Shown here: in pieces, positions 41,502 through 50,094 of the stretch
Position numbering within the stretch: the stretch's first letter is position 1
Layout of the letters: every line of letters begins with the position of its first letter
Origin: an uncultured Nesterenkonia sp.
Lineage (GTDB): Bacteria; Actinomycetota; Actinomycetes; Actinomycetales; Micrococcaceae
Assembly: GCA_947494195.1 (NCBI GenBank)
Contig: CANLUC010000005.1
Span: forward strand, 62,001-126,000
Length of the DNA: 64,000 nt
Direction of reading: 5' to 3'
Notes under the pieces: generated by a model
Told to the model about the DNA's origin: nothing
What the model saw: the letters and a program-made list of their open reading frames with translations, nothing else
The model's database searches: none
Made by a program: the position numbers and the translations under genes

Positions 41502-42731
41502 ATGGGACGCCTTCCTGCCATCACCGCCGGACTCTGCACCGCGATCCTCCTCGCGGGCTGCGCCGACGCAGACCCGAGTGCCGAGTCTGATTCCGACGAC
41601 GGCGCGGCGGACACCTCCCCGGGGGACACAGACCAGGGCCCAGGATCGAGTTCAGACCCGGGCTCAGCCTCCGCGGGCGGCAAGCCGTTCACCATCGAGG
41701 AGTACGGCAGCTACGACTCCCCCTGGGCGCTGGAGTTCCTTCCCGGCACCGAGCAGATGCTCATCTCCACACGCACCGGCGAGCTCCTGCTCCGCAGCAC
41801 CGAAGACTCCACCGACCCCACGGAGGTCAGCGTGGAGGGGCTCCCCGAGAACATCGTCGTCGACGGTCAGGGCGGTCTGGGTGACGTCGTCGTCGCCCCG
41901 GATTTCGAGGAGAGCCAGCGGGTCTACCTGAGCTGGGTCGCCGCCGGTGAGGGCGGCACAGGCGCCGTCGTCGGTCACGCACGCCTGGTGGACTCGGGCT
42001 CCTCAGCCCAGCTCCAGGACCTCACCGTGATCTGGGAACAGAGCCCGAAGACCTCCGGCTCCGGACACTTCTCCCACCGGCTGGCCTTCAGCGCCGATGG
42101 AGAGCATCTCTTCGTCACCTCCGGTGACCGGCAGCAGATGACACCGGCCCAGGATCTCTCCAGCGGGCTCGGCAAAGTCATGCGACTGACCCCCGAGGGA
42201 GAACCTGCAGACGGGAACCCCTACGCGGAGGAGGGCGGCGTCTCCGCCGAGATCTGGACCTGGGGCCACCGCAATCCGTTGGGCATCGATGTCACCGAAG
42301 AGGGCCAGCTGTGGAGCTCCGAGATGGGCCCCGAGGGCGGCGACGAGCTCAACCTCCTGCAGGAGGGCGAGAACCACGGCTGGCCCGAAGCCTCCAACGG
42401 CTCGCACTACGGCGGAGGGGGGATTCCCGATCACAGGCAGGACGACGGGTTCGCCGCTCCCGCCACCTCCTGGACGCCGTCCATCTCCCCCGGCAGCCTG
42501 ATGATCTACCAGGGAGAGCTGTTCTCCGACTGGACCGGCGATGCTTTCCTGGGGGCACTCTCCGGGCAGGCTCTGGTGCGCGTCGACCTGGATGGCGACT
42601 CGGCGGGCGAGGAGCAGATCTGGGACATGGGCGCGAGGATCCGCGATGTGGAAGAGGCGCCGGACGGGAGCATCTGGGTGGTCGAAGATGGCGACGGAGC
42701 AGCGTTGCTGCGCCTGACTCCGCCCGCCTAG
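41502..42731 (+). CDS. PQQ-type sugar (sorbosone/glucose) dehydrogenase lipoprotein
   Basis: 409 residues. Lipoprotein signal with LLAGC near residue 20, then a Ser/Asp-rich spacer (about 25-62) and a beta-propeller: YDSPWALEFLPGTEQMLISTRTGELL, GQGGLGDVVVAPDFEESQRVYLSW, HFSHRLAFSADGEHLFVTSGDR, WGHRNPLGIDVTEEGQLWSSEMGPEGGDELNLLQEGENHGWP. These are the hallmark strings of soluble-type PQQ glucose/sorbosone dehydrogenases (catalytic His in the GHRNPLG region). Acts outside the membrane on aldoses. No pqq genes are in the window. Confidence 0.92.
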   Translation: MGRLPAITAGLCTAILLAGCADADPSAESDSDDGAADTSPGDTDQGPGSSSDPGSASAGGKPFTIEEYGSYDSPWALEFLPGTEQMLISTRTGELLLRSTEDSTDPTEVSVEGLPENIVVDGQGGLGDVVVAPDFEESQRVYLSWVAAGEGGTGAVVGHARLVDSGSSAQLQDLTVIWEQSPKTSGSGHFSHRLAFSADGEHLFVTSGDRQQMTPAQDLSSGLGKVMRLTPEGEPADGNPYAEEGGVSAEIWTWGHRNPLGIDVTEEGQLWSSEMGPEGGDELNLLQEGENHGWPEASNGSHYGGGGIPDHRQDDGFAAPATSWTPSISPGSLMIYQGELFSDWTGDAFLGALSGQALVRVDLDGDSAGEEQIWDMGARIRDVEEAPDGSIWVVEDGDGAALLRLTPPA

Positions 42732-42783
42732 AAGTCTGCGGCGCCCCGTCAGCGCCGGCGAAGCTCGATCAGCGTCGGATGCC

Positions 42784-44013
42784 CTACTGGCCGCTGTTCT
42801 TGTACTGGTTCTCCACCCAGTCGGCACCGCGGTAGAGCTCCTCGAAGGCATCCATCGTGGTCTTGATGCTGTGCCTGCCCGCCATCTCCCGACTGCGCTC
42901 CCCCATGGCTGCGCGCTCGGCGGCGTCCCGTGAGAGGACTCTGACCAGGCGCTCGGCCAGTTCCTGGGCGTTGCCGGGTTCGAAGAGGTAGCCGTTGACC
43001 CCCTGATCGACCAGATGCGGCAGGGCCAGCGCGTCGGCCAGCACCACCGGCAGGCCCGCGGACATCGCCTCCAGGGAGACCAGCGACTGCAGCTCGGCGG
43101 TGCCGGGCTGGCAGAAGACGTCCGCCTGGAGGTAGGCGAGGCGCAGCTCCTCCTCCGTCACGTGCCCGCGCATGCGCACACGGTCGCCGAGCCCCAGGGC
43201 GGCGATCTGTTCGGCGAGCACATCGCGCTGTTCGCCGTCTCCGACGATGTCGAGCCCGATGTTCAGCGCGGGATCGGTCTTGGCGATGGCGTCGATCAGC
43301 ACGTCGACGTTCTTCTCCACAGCGAGCCGGCCCACGAAGAGCACCGTGGGTCGCTCCGGGCGGGCGAGCACCTCACCGGGCTGCACACGGTAGTGGGCAA
43401 GGTCGATGCCGTTGGAGAGCGGCAGGACCTTCTTGAAGCCTGCGCGCTCCATCATGGTGCGTGCTGCCAGCGGCGTCGGGGTGGTCACCACGGCCGCCTT
43501 GCTCATCAGTCGACCCATGTCTCGCCAGGAGTTCTTCGCGACGATCCGCCGGAACCACGCGGGAAACGGCAGGAACGGATCCAGGTTCTCGGGCATGAAA
43601 TGGTTCGTGGCGATGGTCCGCAGGCCGCGGTCCGCAGCGGCGTCGATGGCTGCCTTGCCGATCATGTAGTGGCACTGCACGTGGACCACGTCGGGCTTGA
43701 GCTCGTCCATGAGCCGACCCATGGCCGGTTCGATGAGCCAGGGCAGGCAGAGCCGCAGGTACTCGTGGGTCGGCGCCTTGAAGGACCGGAACCGGTGCAC
43801 GACGGCTTCCTCGGTGTGCTCCACAATGTCTGGGCCACGCTCGGTGCGGGCGGCCGCGATATGGACCTCGTGGCCGCGGGCTGCCATGTTCTTCGCGAGT
43901 CGATGCGAGAAGACCGCGGCCCCGTTGACGTCGGGAGGATACGTGTCAGCGGCGATCAGGATGCGGAGTTTGGGCTCACTGCGGGGAGCCTCAGCTGGCA
44001 CAGCATTGATCAT
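42784..44013 (-). CDS. Family 4 glycosyltransferase, PimB/MgtA-like
   Basis: 409 residues. N-terminal LRILIAADTYPPDVNGAAVFSHRLAKNMAARGHEVHI and donor-site ELQSLVSLEAMSAGLPVVLADALALPHLVDQGVNGYLFEP are typical. Start at 44013 overlaps the stop of the CDP-alcohol phosphotransferase by one base (TGATG), so the two are coupled. Context suggests glycolipid or phosphatidylinositol-type lipid glycosylation; inference. Confidence 0.92.
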   Translation of the reverse strand: MINAVPAEAPRSEPKLRILIAADTYPPDVNGAAVFSHRLAKNMAARGHEVHIAAARTERGPDIVEHTEEAVVHRFRSFKAPTHEYLRLCLPWLIEPAMGRLMDELKPDVVHVQCHYMIGKAAIDAAADRGLRTIATNHFMPENLDPFLPFPAWFRRIVAKNSWRDMGRLMSKAAVVTTPTPLAARTMMERAGFKKVLPLSNGIDLAHYRVQPGEVLARPERPTVLFVGRLAVEKNVDVLIDAIAKTDPALNIGLDIVGDGEQRDVLAEQIAALGLGDRVRMRGHVTEEELRLAYLQADVFCQPGTAELQSLVSLEAMSAGLPVVLADALALPHLVDQGVNGYLFEPGNAQELAERLVRVLSRDAAERAAMGERSREMAGRHSIKTTMDAFEELYRGADWVENQYKNSGQ

Positions 44014-44648
44014 CAGGCGGTTGAATCCTCCTCGATGCCCGGCCGGCGCTGTTCGCGTCGCTGCCGCCGCGCCTTGTTCTGGGCTTTTATGAAGTAGTCG
44101 GCTGAAGCAATGATATGCATCCCAGAGCCCGTCGCCAGGAGCACCACGGCGACGTCGGGGAGCATCCCCTCGTGCAGGCTCGCGCCGAGCAGCGCCATGG
44201 GCAGACCGATCAGCAGGCAGGCAGTGCGCAGCTTGCCCAGGAGCGTGATCTCCAGGTCCGGGGGGCCCTTGAAGAGCACATAGGTGTTGATGGAGAGGAT
44301 CACGTCGGGAATGACGATCGCCAAGACCACCCACACCGGCGCGACGTCGAAGACCACGAGTGTCGCGGTGACGATGATCAGGGAGAGCCGATCTGCCAGC
44401 GGGTCCAGCCATCGCCCCACCGTGCTGAGCTGGTCGAAGCGACGTGCGATGTAGCCGTCGATCCAGTCGGTGCTCGAGAGTGCCACCAGGACCCAGAAGG
44501 CCGTCATGAAGCGATCCTGCGCGACCAGCCCGACGAACACCGGGATGAGCAGGAATCGCAGCACGGTGACCACATTGGGCGCGGTCCAGAAGCCCTCATG
44601 GATGGTGTACTCGAAACCCTCCCGGGTTCCGGCACCGATGAATCTCAC
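44013..44648 (-). CDS. CDP-alcohol phosphatidyltransferase
   Basis: 211-residue membrane enzyme. The family signature DG-x2-AR-x8-G-x3-D-x3-D is intact in DGYIARRFDQLSTVGRWLDPLAD. Attaches an alcohol (glycerol-phosphate, inositol-phosphate or similar) to CDP-diacylglycerol; the alcohol is not determined. Overlaps the glycosyltransferase gene. Confidence 0.92.
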   Translation of the reverse strand: MRFIGAGTREGFEYTIHEGFWTAPNVVTVLRFLLIPVFVGLVAQDRFMTAFWVLVALSSTDWIDGYIARRFDQLSTVGRWLDPLADRLSLIIVTATLVVFDVAPVWVVLAIVIPDVILSINTYVLFKGPPDLEITLLGKLRTACLLIGLPMALLGASLHEGMLPDVAVVLLATGSGMHIIASADYFIKAQNKARRQRREQRRPGIEEDSTA

Positions 44649-44657
44649 CTGCGCAGT

Positions 44658-45578
44658 TTATTTCTTCACAAGCTCGCGAAGGAAGACGGCTCCGGCAGCG
44701 GCAGAACCGGCGACGACGGCGAGCGGCTTCCACCGCGCCGCCACGTGCTCTCCGGCAGCATGGGCGGTGGACTCTCGAGTCCCGGACTCCGGCGTGCCGG
44801 GGCTGCGCCGGTCTGCCCGGGCCGGCTTTGCCGTTGCGCCCGTGGTCCCAGCGCGGCTGGTCTTGTCCTTGCCGGGCTTGTCCTTGCTGGTCTTGTTCTT
44901 GCCGGGCTTCTCGCGGCTGGTCTTCTCCCGAACGGTCTCGCCGATCTGGCGAGTACCGGTGGTGATCTGGTCCTGGAGCGAGGCGAGGTGCTCGCGGCGC
45001 AGCGCCGTCCGGCGGAGCAGCTCGCTGTAGGTCGGTGCCGTGGGCTCTCCGGCGCCGGGGGTCTTGGCGTCCTTCTTGGCCTGCTCGGCGGCCGCCTGCT
45101 TGGACTCTTCCTTCTCGCGGCGACGCTCGGCGTCCTCACGGTCCAGGCTCTGCGGGTCGAAGCTGGTGCCTTCTCGGGCGACCCCGAGATCCAGCCGGAA
45201 TCCGCGAATGGCGTCCTCGGGCAGCAGGGGCATGGTCTTCTTGAACTTGAGCAGGCCGATCAGCGCGAAGATCAGCGCGATGATCAAGAAGATGCCGGCG
45301 ACGATGAGCGCGGCGGCCCACAGCTCGAAGATCAGCGCGAAGGCGGCAACTGCCGCGACGATGAGCGCCACCACGAGGAAGGCGAGGAACACTGCGCCGA
45401 CGACCATGAGTGCCACGGCGATGCCGGCGGCCACACCCTTGGTCTTCATCTGGCTGATGGCCAGCTGGATCTCGTCGTTGATCTGCTTGGGGCCGAGTCG
45501 CAGAACGACCTTGATCACATCGAGCAGCGACGTGCGGGGCGCCGTGCCCTTGGTGCGGCCAGTTTCTGGCTGAGACAA
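44658..45578 (-). CDS. Membrane protein with phage-holin-like and DUF3618-like segments
   Basis: 306 residues. Two pairs of hydrophobic helices (GIAVALMVVGAVFLAFLVVALIV and AAALIVAGIFLIIALIFALIGLL) in an Actinobacteria holin-X/YqjE-like domain (about 20-115), a charged linker, YSELLRRTALRREHLASLQDQITTGTRQI (DUF3618-like, about 190-220), and a Lys/Thr/Ser/Asp-rich repetitive tail (KTSKDKPGKDKTS) before a last hydrophobic helix. TTG start with GGAGG seven bases upstream. Cell-envelope role inferred. Confidence 0.75.
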   Translation of the reverse strand: MSQPETGRTKGTAPRTSLLDVIKVVLRLGPKQINDEIQLAISQMKTKGVAAGIAVALMVVGAVFLAFLVVALIVAAVAAFALIFELWAAALIVAGIFLIIALIFALIGLLKFKKTMPLLPEDAIRGFRLDLGVAREGTSFDPQSLDREDAERRREKEESKQAAAEQAKKDAKTPGAGEPTAPTYSELLRRTALRREHLASLQDQITTGTRQIGETVREKTSREKPGKNKTSKDKPGKDKTSRAGTTGATAKPARADRRSPGTPESGTRESTAHAAGEHVAARWKPLAVVAGSAAAGAVFLRELVKK

Positions 45579-45646
45579 GTCAGCGCCTCCATGCTTGTGG
45601 GTGACTGGTGAGTTGGTTACAAACTACCACCTATACCATGAGGGAT

Positions 45647-46093
45647 ATGGCTGATCAGTACGATTTCGACGAGCTCTACGCCAACACCTATACGGCTGCT
45701 GACCAGCTGGCACATGAGTCTGAGCCGACCTCGGAGAAACGTTTTGTGCCCGCTTGGGCCCTGACACTTTTCCTGGGCCCCACCGGCGCCCACCGCTGGT
45801 ATCTCACCCGACGCATCTCGGCGCTGCTCATGCTGGCCGCCAGCCTGACCACCGTCGCCCTTCTTGTTGCCGGACAGCAGACGCTGGGGCTGCTCTGCCT
45901 GACCGTCGTGATCGCGTGGACGCTGATCGATCTGATCATGCTGCTGACCGGGTCGATGCGCGACCGGGCGGACCTCCGGCTGGCAGGACACCGTGAGCGG
46001 GCCGGCCTCTGCGCCGCGATCACCGTGATCCTGCTCGCGCTGGTGCTGATGATCTCGCTGATGATCAGCGCCAGTGCCCGGGTCACTGGCTGA
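45647..46093 (+). CDS. TM2-domain membrane protein
   Basis: 148 residues. TM2 signature KRFVPAWALTLFLGPTGAHRWYLTR, with three to four hydrophobic helices and a polar N-terminal tail. GAGGG precedes the ATG at 45647. Divergent from the holin-like gene. Function unknown. Confidence 0.83.
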   Translation: MADQYDFDELYANTYTAADQLAHESEPTSEKRFVPAWALTLFLGPTGAHRWYLTRRISALLMLAASLTTVALLVAGQQTLGLLCLTVVIAWTLIDLIMLLTGSMRDRADLRLAGHRERAGLCAAITVILLALVLMISLMISASARVTG

Positions 46094-46133
46094 GCTTCCG
46101 GAGGCTGAGGGCCTGCTCGGGGTCGCTTGGGGC

Positions 46134-47006
46134 CTACGCGGGGTCGATCTGCCCCACCGGGGTGCGCTTCTCGGCCTGGAACTGGTCCTCGATGCGGCCG
46201 TGGGCCCAGTACGCGGAGAGTGACATTCCCTTGCGCGGAAGGCCCTTGTCTTCGACCAGCAGCGTGCGGATCCGTTTGGTCTGCCCGCGCTCCCCGTGGA
46301 CGAAGACCTGCACATCGCCCTCGGGGATGCTCAGGTATTCGAGGTAGTCGGCGAGCATGGTCGTCTCCGGGCTGAAATCAGCTTCTCGGTGCAGCCACAC
46401 CAGGTCCATGCCGGCCGGCACGGTCAAGGGCTGACGCTCCGATTCGTCTCGGACCTCGACGACGGCGACGCCGCGCGCATCCTCATCCATGGACTCCAGT
46501 GCCGAGGCGATCGCGGGAAGAGCCGCCTCATCCCCAGCGAGCAGGTGCCAGTCGGCCTCCCCGCGCGGCGCGTAGGCGCTGCCAGGACCGAAGAAGCTGA
46601 TCTGGTCTCCGAGCTCGGCGTTCTGCGCCCAGACTCCGGCGAGGCCCTCGTCGCCGTGGACCACGAAGTCCACCCAGATCTGCGAGTTCAGGTGATCCAC
46701 GTGGCGAATCGTATAGGTGCGCGTCACCGGCATCAGCTCGGTGGGCAGGAGTTCGCGCAGCGCCTCCATGTCGAAGGGACGGCTCAGGTCCACCTTCTGC
46801 TGCACGTCCGGATCCTCCAGGAGCGCGGCCGGAGGGAAGAGCAGCTTGATGTACTGGTCCGTCGCCGGTGACTCCCCCACGGACTTGAACTCGATGGCAT
46901 CGAAGCCGGGTCCACCGAGGATCACCCGGATCATGTGCGGGCTGAGCTGCTTCTTGGCCTCGACGCGGAGCACGTGCTGCACGCGTGTTTTCTTTGACTT
47001 GGACAC
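46134..47006 (-). CDS. Siderophore-interacting protein (FAD-dependent ferric reductase, ViuB-like)
   Basis: 290 residues. FAD-binding core includes RTYTIRHVDHLNSQIWVDFVVHGDEGLAGVWAQNAELGDQISFFGPGSAYAPR, followed by the NAD(P)H-binding part (LLAGDEAALPAIASALESM, FVHGERGQTKRIRTLLVEDKGL). Reduces ferric siderophores inside the cell. GTG start. An IdeR/DtxR-like box lies 28 bases upstream (47034-47052), consistent with iron repression. Confidence 0.93.
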   Translation of the reverse strand: MSKSKKTRVQHVLRVEAKKQLSPHMIRVILGGPGFDAIEFKSVGESPATDQYIKLLFPPAALLEDPDVQQKVDLSRPFDMEALRELLPTELMPVTRTYTIRHVDHLNSQIWVDFVVHGDEGLAGVWAQNAELGDQISFFGPGSAYAPRGEADWHLLAGDEAALPAIASALESMDEDARGVAVVEVRDESERQPLTVPAGMDLVWLHREADFSPETTMLADYLEYLSIPEGDVQVFVHGERGQTKRIRTLLVEDKGLPRKGMSLSAYWAHGRIEDQFQAEKRTPVGQIDPA

Positions 47007-47033
47007 CAGCGCACTCTAATCCACTCGTCGAGC

Positions 47034-47052
47034 TCAGGTCAGGCATGCCTCA
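47034..47052. promoter_or_regulatory. Candidate DtxR/IdeR iron box
   Basis: TCAGGTCAGGCATGCCTCA matches the 19-bp consensus TTAGGTTAGGCTAACCTAA at 13 positions, with the central dyad intact in outline. Located just upstream of the siderophore-interacting protein gene. Confidence 0.6.
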
Positions 47053-47120
47053 GTCGAGACAGGACTATTACGCAAGACCTCCCTGTCTGATTGCCGCGGG
47101 CTCGGACTCCACGGCCCAAA

Positions 47121-47147
47121 AAAGTTGAGTGCACCATGCTCAACTTT
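47121..47147. promoter_or_regulatory. Candidate HAIR-like heat-shock operator
   Basis: Arms AAAGTTGAG (47121-47129) and CTCAACTTT (47139-47147) form a perfect 9-bp inverted repeat with a 9-base spacer, resembling the HspR HAIR element (CTTGAGT-N7-ACTCAAG). It lies 90 bases before the Hsp20 start, and a possible -10 ATATAC follows near 47150. Confidence 0.6.
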
Positions 47148-47236
47148 GAAATATACTGGTCTCAGGTTCCGTTGGAACCGGTGCCGCGAGGCATGACATG
47201 TACCCGTTGAGCAATGAGTTGAAGGAGCTGATTGCT

Positions 47237-47686
47237 GTGATGAACACCTCTCTGACCCGCCTGGACCCGTTCACCCTGATCGATGACGTGTTCCGCACGA
47301 TGCGCACACCGGGAATGGACGCGGCACAGCGTCAGTCGGGCTTCGTCCCACCCGTGGACGCCCACCGGGAGGGCGAGGATCTCCTGCTGAGCGCAGATCT
47401 TCCGGGCATCGACCCGGACAAGGATGTCTCCGTGGAGCTGGCCGGACGCACATTGACGGTCTCCGGGGAACGCCGGAGCCAGACCGAGGCCGATGGGCTC
47501 CGCGAGGTCCGCTACGGATCCTTCTCCCGCACCATCACCCTGCCGAGCGAGGTCTCCGGCGATGCCATCACCGCGAACTACGAGTCGGGGGTCCTGAAGG
47601 TGCGAGTGGCCGGGGTCTACGCCGCCGAACAGCCGCGCAAGATCCAGGTCTCCTCCACCGAGCGCCCCCACACGATCGATTCCTGA
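47237..47686 (+). CDS. Small heat shock protein, Hsp20/alpha-crystallin family
   Basis: About 149 residues. Alpha-crystallin domain (about 35-130) has DLLLSADLPGIDPDKDVSVELAGRTLTVSGER, FSRTITLPSEV and NYESGVLKVRVAG (the GVL motif). A holding chaperone for unfolding proteins. Start chosen at the GTG at 47237, with AAGGAG nine bases upstream; an ATG at 47240 and one at 47198 are alternatives. Upstream HAIR-like repeat suggests HspR control. Confidence 0.93.
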   Translation: MMNTSLTRLDPFTLIDDVFRTMRTPGMDAAQRQSGFVPPVDAHREGEDLLLSADLPGIDPDKDVSVELAGRTLTVSGERRSQTEADGLREVRYGSFSRTITLPSEVSGDAITANYESGVLKVRVAGVYAAEQPRKIQVSSTERPHTIDS

Positions 47687-47719
47687 CCCACCCCACCGCC
47701 ACCCCACCACCACCCCACC

Positions 47720-47791
47720 GCTGAGGGGCGGATTCTCCGACTAGTTTGACCCGATTTGGGGGTCAGATACCCGGAGATTCCGCCCCTCAAC
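47720..47791. repeat. Palindromic repeat family B, copy 3 (72 bp)
   Basis: Arms GCTGAGGGGCGGATTCTCCG and the complement ending CCGCCCCTCAAC, inner stem TGACCC...GGGTCA. Between the convergent Hsp20 and purU genes; no nuclease gene nearby. Confidence 0.88.
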
Positions 47792-47836
47792 GTGGGGGGG
47801 GGCACCCTGGGAACCCTCCCCCACATGGGGTCTGGG

Positions 47837-48712
47837 TCAGAAGACGATCGTGGTGCTGCCGTTGCGGATCACGCGATCTTCGCAGTGCCACTTCACCGCG
47901 CGGGAGAGCACGGCGCGCTCGACGTCGGCGCCGAAGCGGGTGAGCTGGGCGACGTCGTCGCTGTGTGAGACCCGGATGACGTCCTGCTCGATGATCGGGC
48001 CCTCGTCGAGGTCGCGGGTCACGTAGTGGGCCGTGGCGCCGATGAGCTTCACGCCGCGGTCTTTGGCCTTCTGGTAGGGGCCGGCGCCGATGAAGGCCGG
48101 TAGGAAGCTGTGGTGGATGTTGATCACCGGGGCGCCGACCTGGTCCAGGAAGTCCTCGGAGATGATCTGCATGTAGCGCGCCAGCACGATCATGTCCACG
48201 TTCCCACGCAGCAGCTCCAGGTGCTTGGCCTCGGCCGCGGCCTTGTCCCCGTCGACGATGGGCACGTGGAAATAGGGGATGCCGAAGGGTCGCACATCCT
48301 CGGCGAGGTCTGCGTGATTCGAGATGACCATCGCGATGTCCATCGGGATCTCGCCGCGGCGGTGGCGCCAGAGCAGGTCCAGCAGGCAGTGATCGGTCTT
48401 GGACGCGAAGATCGCCACCCGCTTGGGCTGATCGGCCGCAGTGAGCGAGAAGTCCATGGAGAAGCGATCGGCGAGCTTCGTCTGGACTGCCTGCTCCACG
48501 GCGGGCTTGGCTGCTGCGAGTCCCGGAAGATGGAAGACGGTGCGCTGGAAGAAGCGCCCGCCTTCCACGCCGGTGGAGTACTGGTCGAGGCTGATGATGT
48601 TGCCGCCGACCTCGGCGATCACCTCAGAGACGGCGGCCACGATCCCCGGCTGATCGGGGCAGGAGATGATCAGTCGGGCGATGTCGTGGGTCTGCGTCTC
48701 AGGGGTGCTCAT
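47837..48712 (-). CDS. purU: Formyltetrahydrofolate deformylase
   Basis: Hydrolyses 10-formyl-THF to formate and THF. About 291 residues. An N-terminal ACT domain (ARLIISCPDQPGIVAAVSEVIAEVGGNIISLDQYS) precedes the formyltransferase domain with the catalytic region VINIHHSFLPAFIGAGPYQKAKDRGVKLIGATAHYVTRDLDEGPIIEQD. ATG at 48712 with GGAG upstream. Last gene before tRNA-Asn on the same strand. Confidence 0.96.
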   Translation of the reverse strand: MSTPETQTHDIARLIISCPDQPGIVAAVSEVIAEVGGNIISLDQYSTGVEGGRFFQRTVFHLPGLAAAKPAVEQAVQTKLADRFSMDFSLTAADQPKRVAIFASKTDHCLLDLLWRHRRGEIPMDIAMVISNHADLAEDVRPFGIPYFHVPIVDGDKAAAEAKHLELLRGNVDMIVLARYMQIISEDFLDQVGAPVINIHHSFLPAFIGAGPYQKAKDRGVKLIGATAHYVTRDLDEGPIIEQDVIRVSHSDDVAQLTRFGADVERAVLSRAVKWHCEDRVIRNGSTTIVF

Positions 48713-48793
48713 CAAGTCTCCGAATCAGGCTCGCCAGGTCAGTGCGGGCGGACGGCGCCGCGCCATGGACACTATGACACGAAACAGGGCATG

Positions 48794-48824
48794 AAAAACG
48801 CCCCCGCCCAGAAGGGCGAGGGCG
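48794..48824 (-). terminator. Terminator after tRNA-Asn
   Basis: Hairpin of CGCCC-x-CGCCC type (48799-48824) with an AGAA loop, followed on the minus strand by TTTTT. Lies seven bases after the tRNA 3' end. Confidence 0.8.
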
Positions 48825-48830
48825 ACTCTG

Positions 48831-48902
48831 CTCCCCCAGTTGGATTCGAACCAACAACCGCTCGATTAACAGTCGAGTGCTCTGCCGTTGAGCTATGGAG
48901 GA
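48831..48902 (-). tRNA. tRNA-Asn (anticodon GTT)
   Basis: On the minus strand: acceptor TCCTCCA pairing TGGGGGA (one G-T pair), D arm AGCTCAACGGCAGAGC, anticodon loop with GTT (complement of 48868-48870), T arm with GGTTCGAATCC. No encoded CCA. A terminator follows. Confidence 0.93.
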
Positions 48903-48991
48903 TTGCGACTAAAAAAGTCTAACAGGGGTTCCGGGTCGCTGTGAAATCCCCGCTGCGGATCTGCCCGCGTCCGCTGTGACATCATCTCCTC

Positions 48992-49636
48992 GTGAGCCAC
49001 GATCCCGCAACCGCTCCTGAAGCCGCCTCCGCCACCACCCCTGGGGGCACACCTGCCCGGGACTCTCCTGCACAAGACTCCGGCTTCGGCAGCCTGACCG
49101 TCTTCACCGGGTCCGCCTCGGGAACTGACCCGGACTACGCCGAGGAGATCCGTGAGCTCGGCACCGCCCTGGCGGCCGCCGGGATCGGCGTGGTCTATGG
49201 CGGGGCCACGGTCGGACTGATGGGGCATATCGCTGATGCGGCCCTGGAGGCTGGCGGCGAGGTCCGTGGTGTGATCCCAGAGGTGCTGATGAACCGCGAG
49301 GTGGCTCACCAGGGCCTGACCTCGTTGGAGCTGGTCCCAGACATGCATGCGCGCAAGTCGCGGATGGCCGAGCTGGGTGACGGATTCCTCGCCCTTCCCG
49401 GAGGCATGGGGACCTTGGAGGAGTTCTTCGAGGTATGGACCTGGCAGTATCTCGGTCTGCATGCCAAGCCCGTCGGGCTCTATAACCTGAAGGGGTTCTG
49501 GGACCCGCTGCTGAGCATGGTCGACCATATGGTGGCCGAGGGGTTCCTGTCTCCCGCGCGCCGCGACGCCCTGGTGATCAGCGCGGACCCTCAGGATCTG
49601 ATCCACCAGCTGCGCGCCTGGTCTCCTGCGTGTTGA
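48992..49636 (+). CDS. LOG family protein (TIGR00730 type, nucleotide 5'-monophosphate phosphoribohydrolase-like)
   Basis: About 214 residues. Signature FLALPGGMGTLEEFFEVWTWQYLGLHAKPVGL (PGGxGTxxE) and FTGSASGTDPDYAEEIRELGTALAAAGIGVVYGGATVGLMG are diagnostic. Release of free cytokinin-like bases from nucleotides is the family activity; the role in bacteria is unclear. The first 25 residues are Ala/Pro/Thr-rich. Confidence 0.93.
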   Translation: MSHDPATAPEAASATTPGGTPARDSPAQDSGFGSLTVFTGSASGTDPDYAEEIRELGTALAAAGIGVVYGGATVGLMGHIADAALEAGGEVRGVIPEVLMNREVAHQGLTSLELVPDMHARKSRMAELGDGFLALPGGMGTLEEFFEVWTWQYLGLHAKPVGLYNLKGFWDPLLSMVDHMVAEGFLSPARRDALVISADPQDLIHQLRAWSPAC

Positions 49637-49639
49637 CCC

Positions 49640-50086
49640 TCAGGAGTCCAGCCACCGCCCGAGCACGACGGTGTCCTGATCGGTGTACCCGAGTCCCCGG
49701 TAGAACTGCTGGACCTCCGCGTTCTCCTGACGCACCATGAGCATGAGCTTGGGCACGCCGCGAGCGCGCAGCCAGTCCTCCGCCGCGGCCAGCAGTCGCT
49801 TGCCGATCCCGCCACCCTGCAGCGACTCCTCCACCGCGGTGTAATAGATCCAGCCCCGGTGACCGTCCTGGCCCAACATCACGGTGCCGAGCAGCCGACG
49901 CCGAGAGTCCACCGCCGCGAGCACCGTGGACTCCGCTCCGGCGAGCGCGCGCCGGCAGTCCTCGTGCGGATCGTTCCAGGGCCGGGTCAGGCCGGTCTGC
50001 TGCCAGAGCCCGACGGCGGCGTCGACCAGATCGTCTGGGAGGTCGATGATCTCCACCGGAGAGGTCAGCGAGTCCTGCTCACCCAT
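49640..50086 (-). CDS. GNAT family N-acetyltransferase (YpeA-like)
   Basis: 148 residues. LVDAAVGLWQQTGLTRPWNDPHEDCRRAL and the acetyl-CoA loop VEESLQGGGIGKRLLAAAEDWLRARG, ending LMVRQENAEVQQFYRGLGYTDQDTVVLGRWL, are typical of the YpeA subgroup. Substrate unknown. Converges with the LOG gene. Confidence 0.9.
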   Translation of the reverse strand: MGEQDSLTSPVEIIDLPDDLVDAAVGLWQQTGLTRPWNDPHEDCRRALAGAESTVLAAVDSRRRLLGTVMLGQDGHRGWIYYTAVEESLQGGGIGKRLLAAAEDWLRARGVPKLMLMVRQENAEVQQFYRGLGYTDQDTVVLGRWLDS

Positions 50087-50094
50087 GGCGGACG

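Noticed and set aside
44840-44960. CRISPR-like repeat in the holin-like gene
   Set aside because: The repetition is an in-frame Lys/Pro/Gly/Asp/Thr-rich protein tail (CTTGTCCTTGC-type units), without the spacing or spacers of a CRISPR array.
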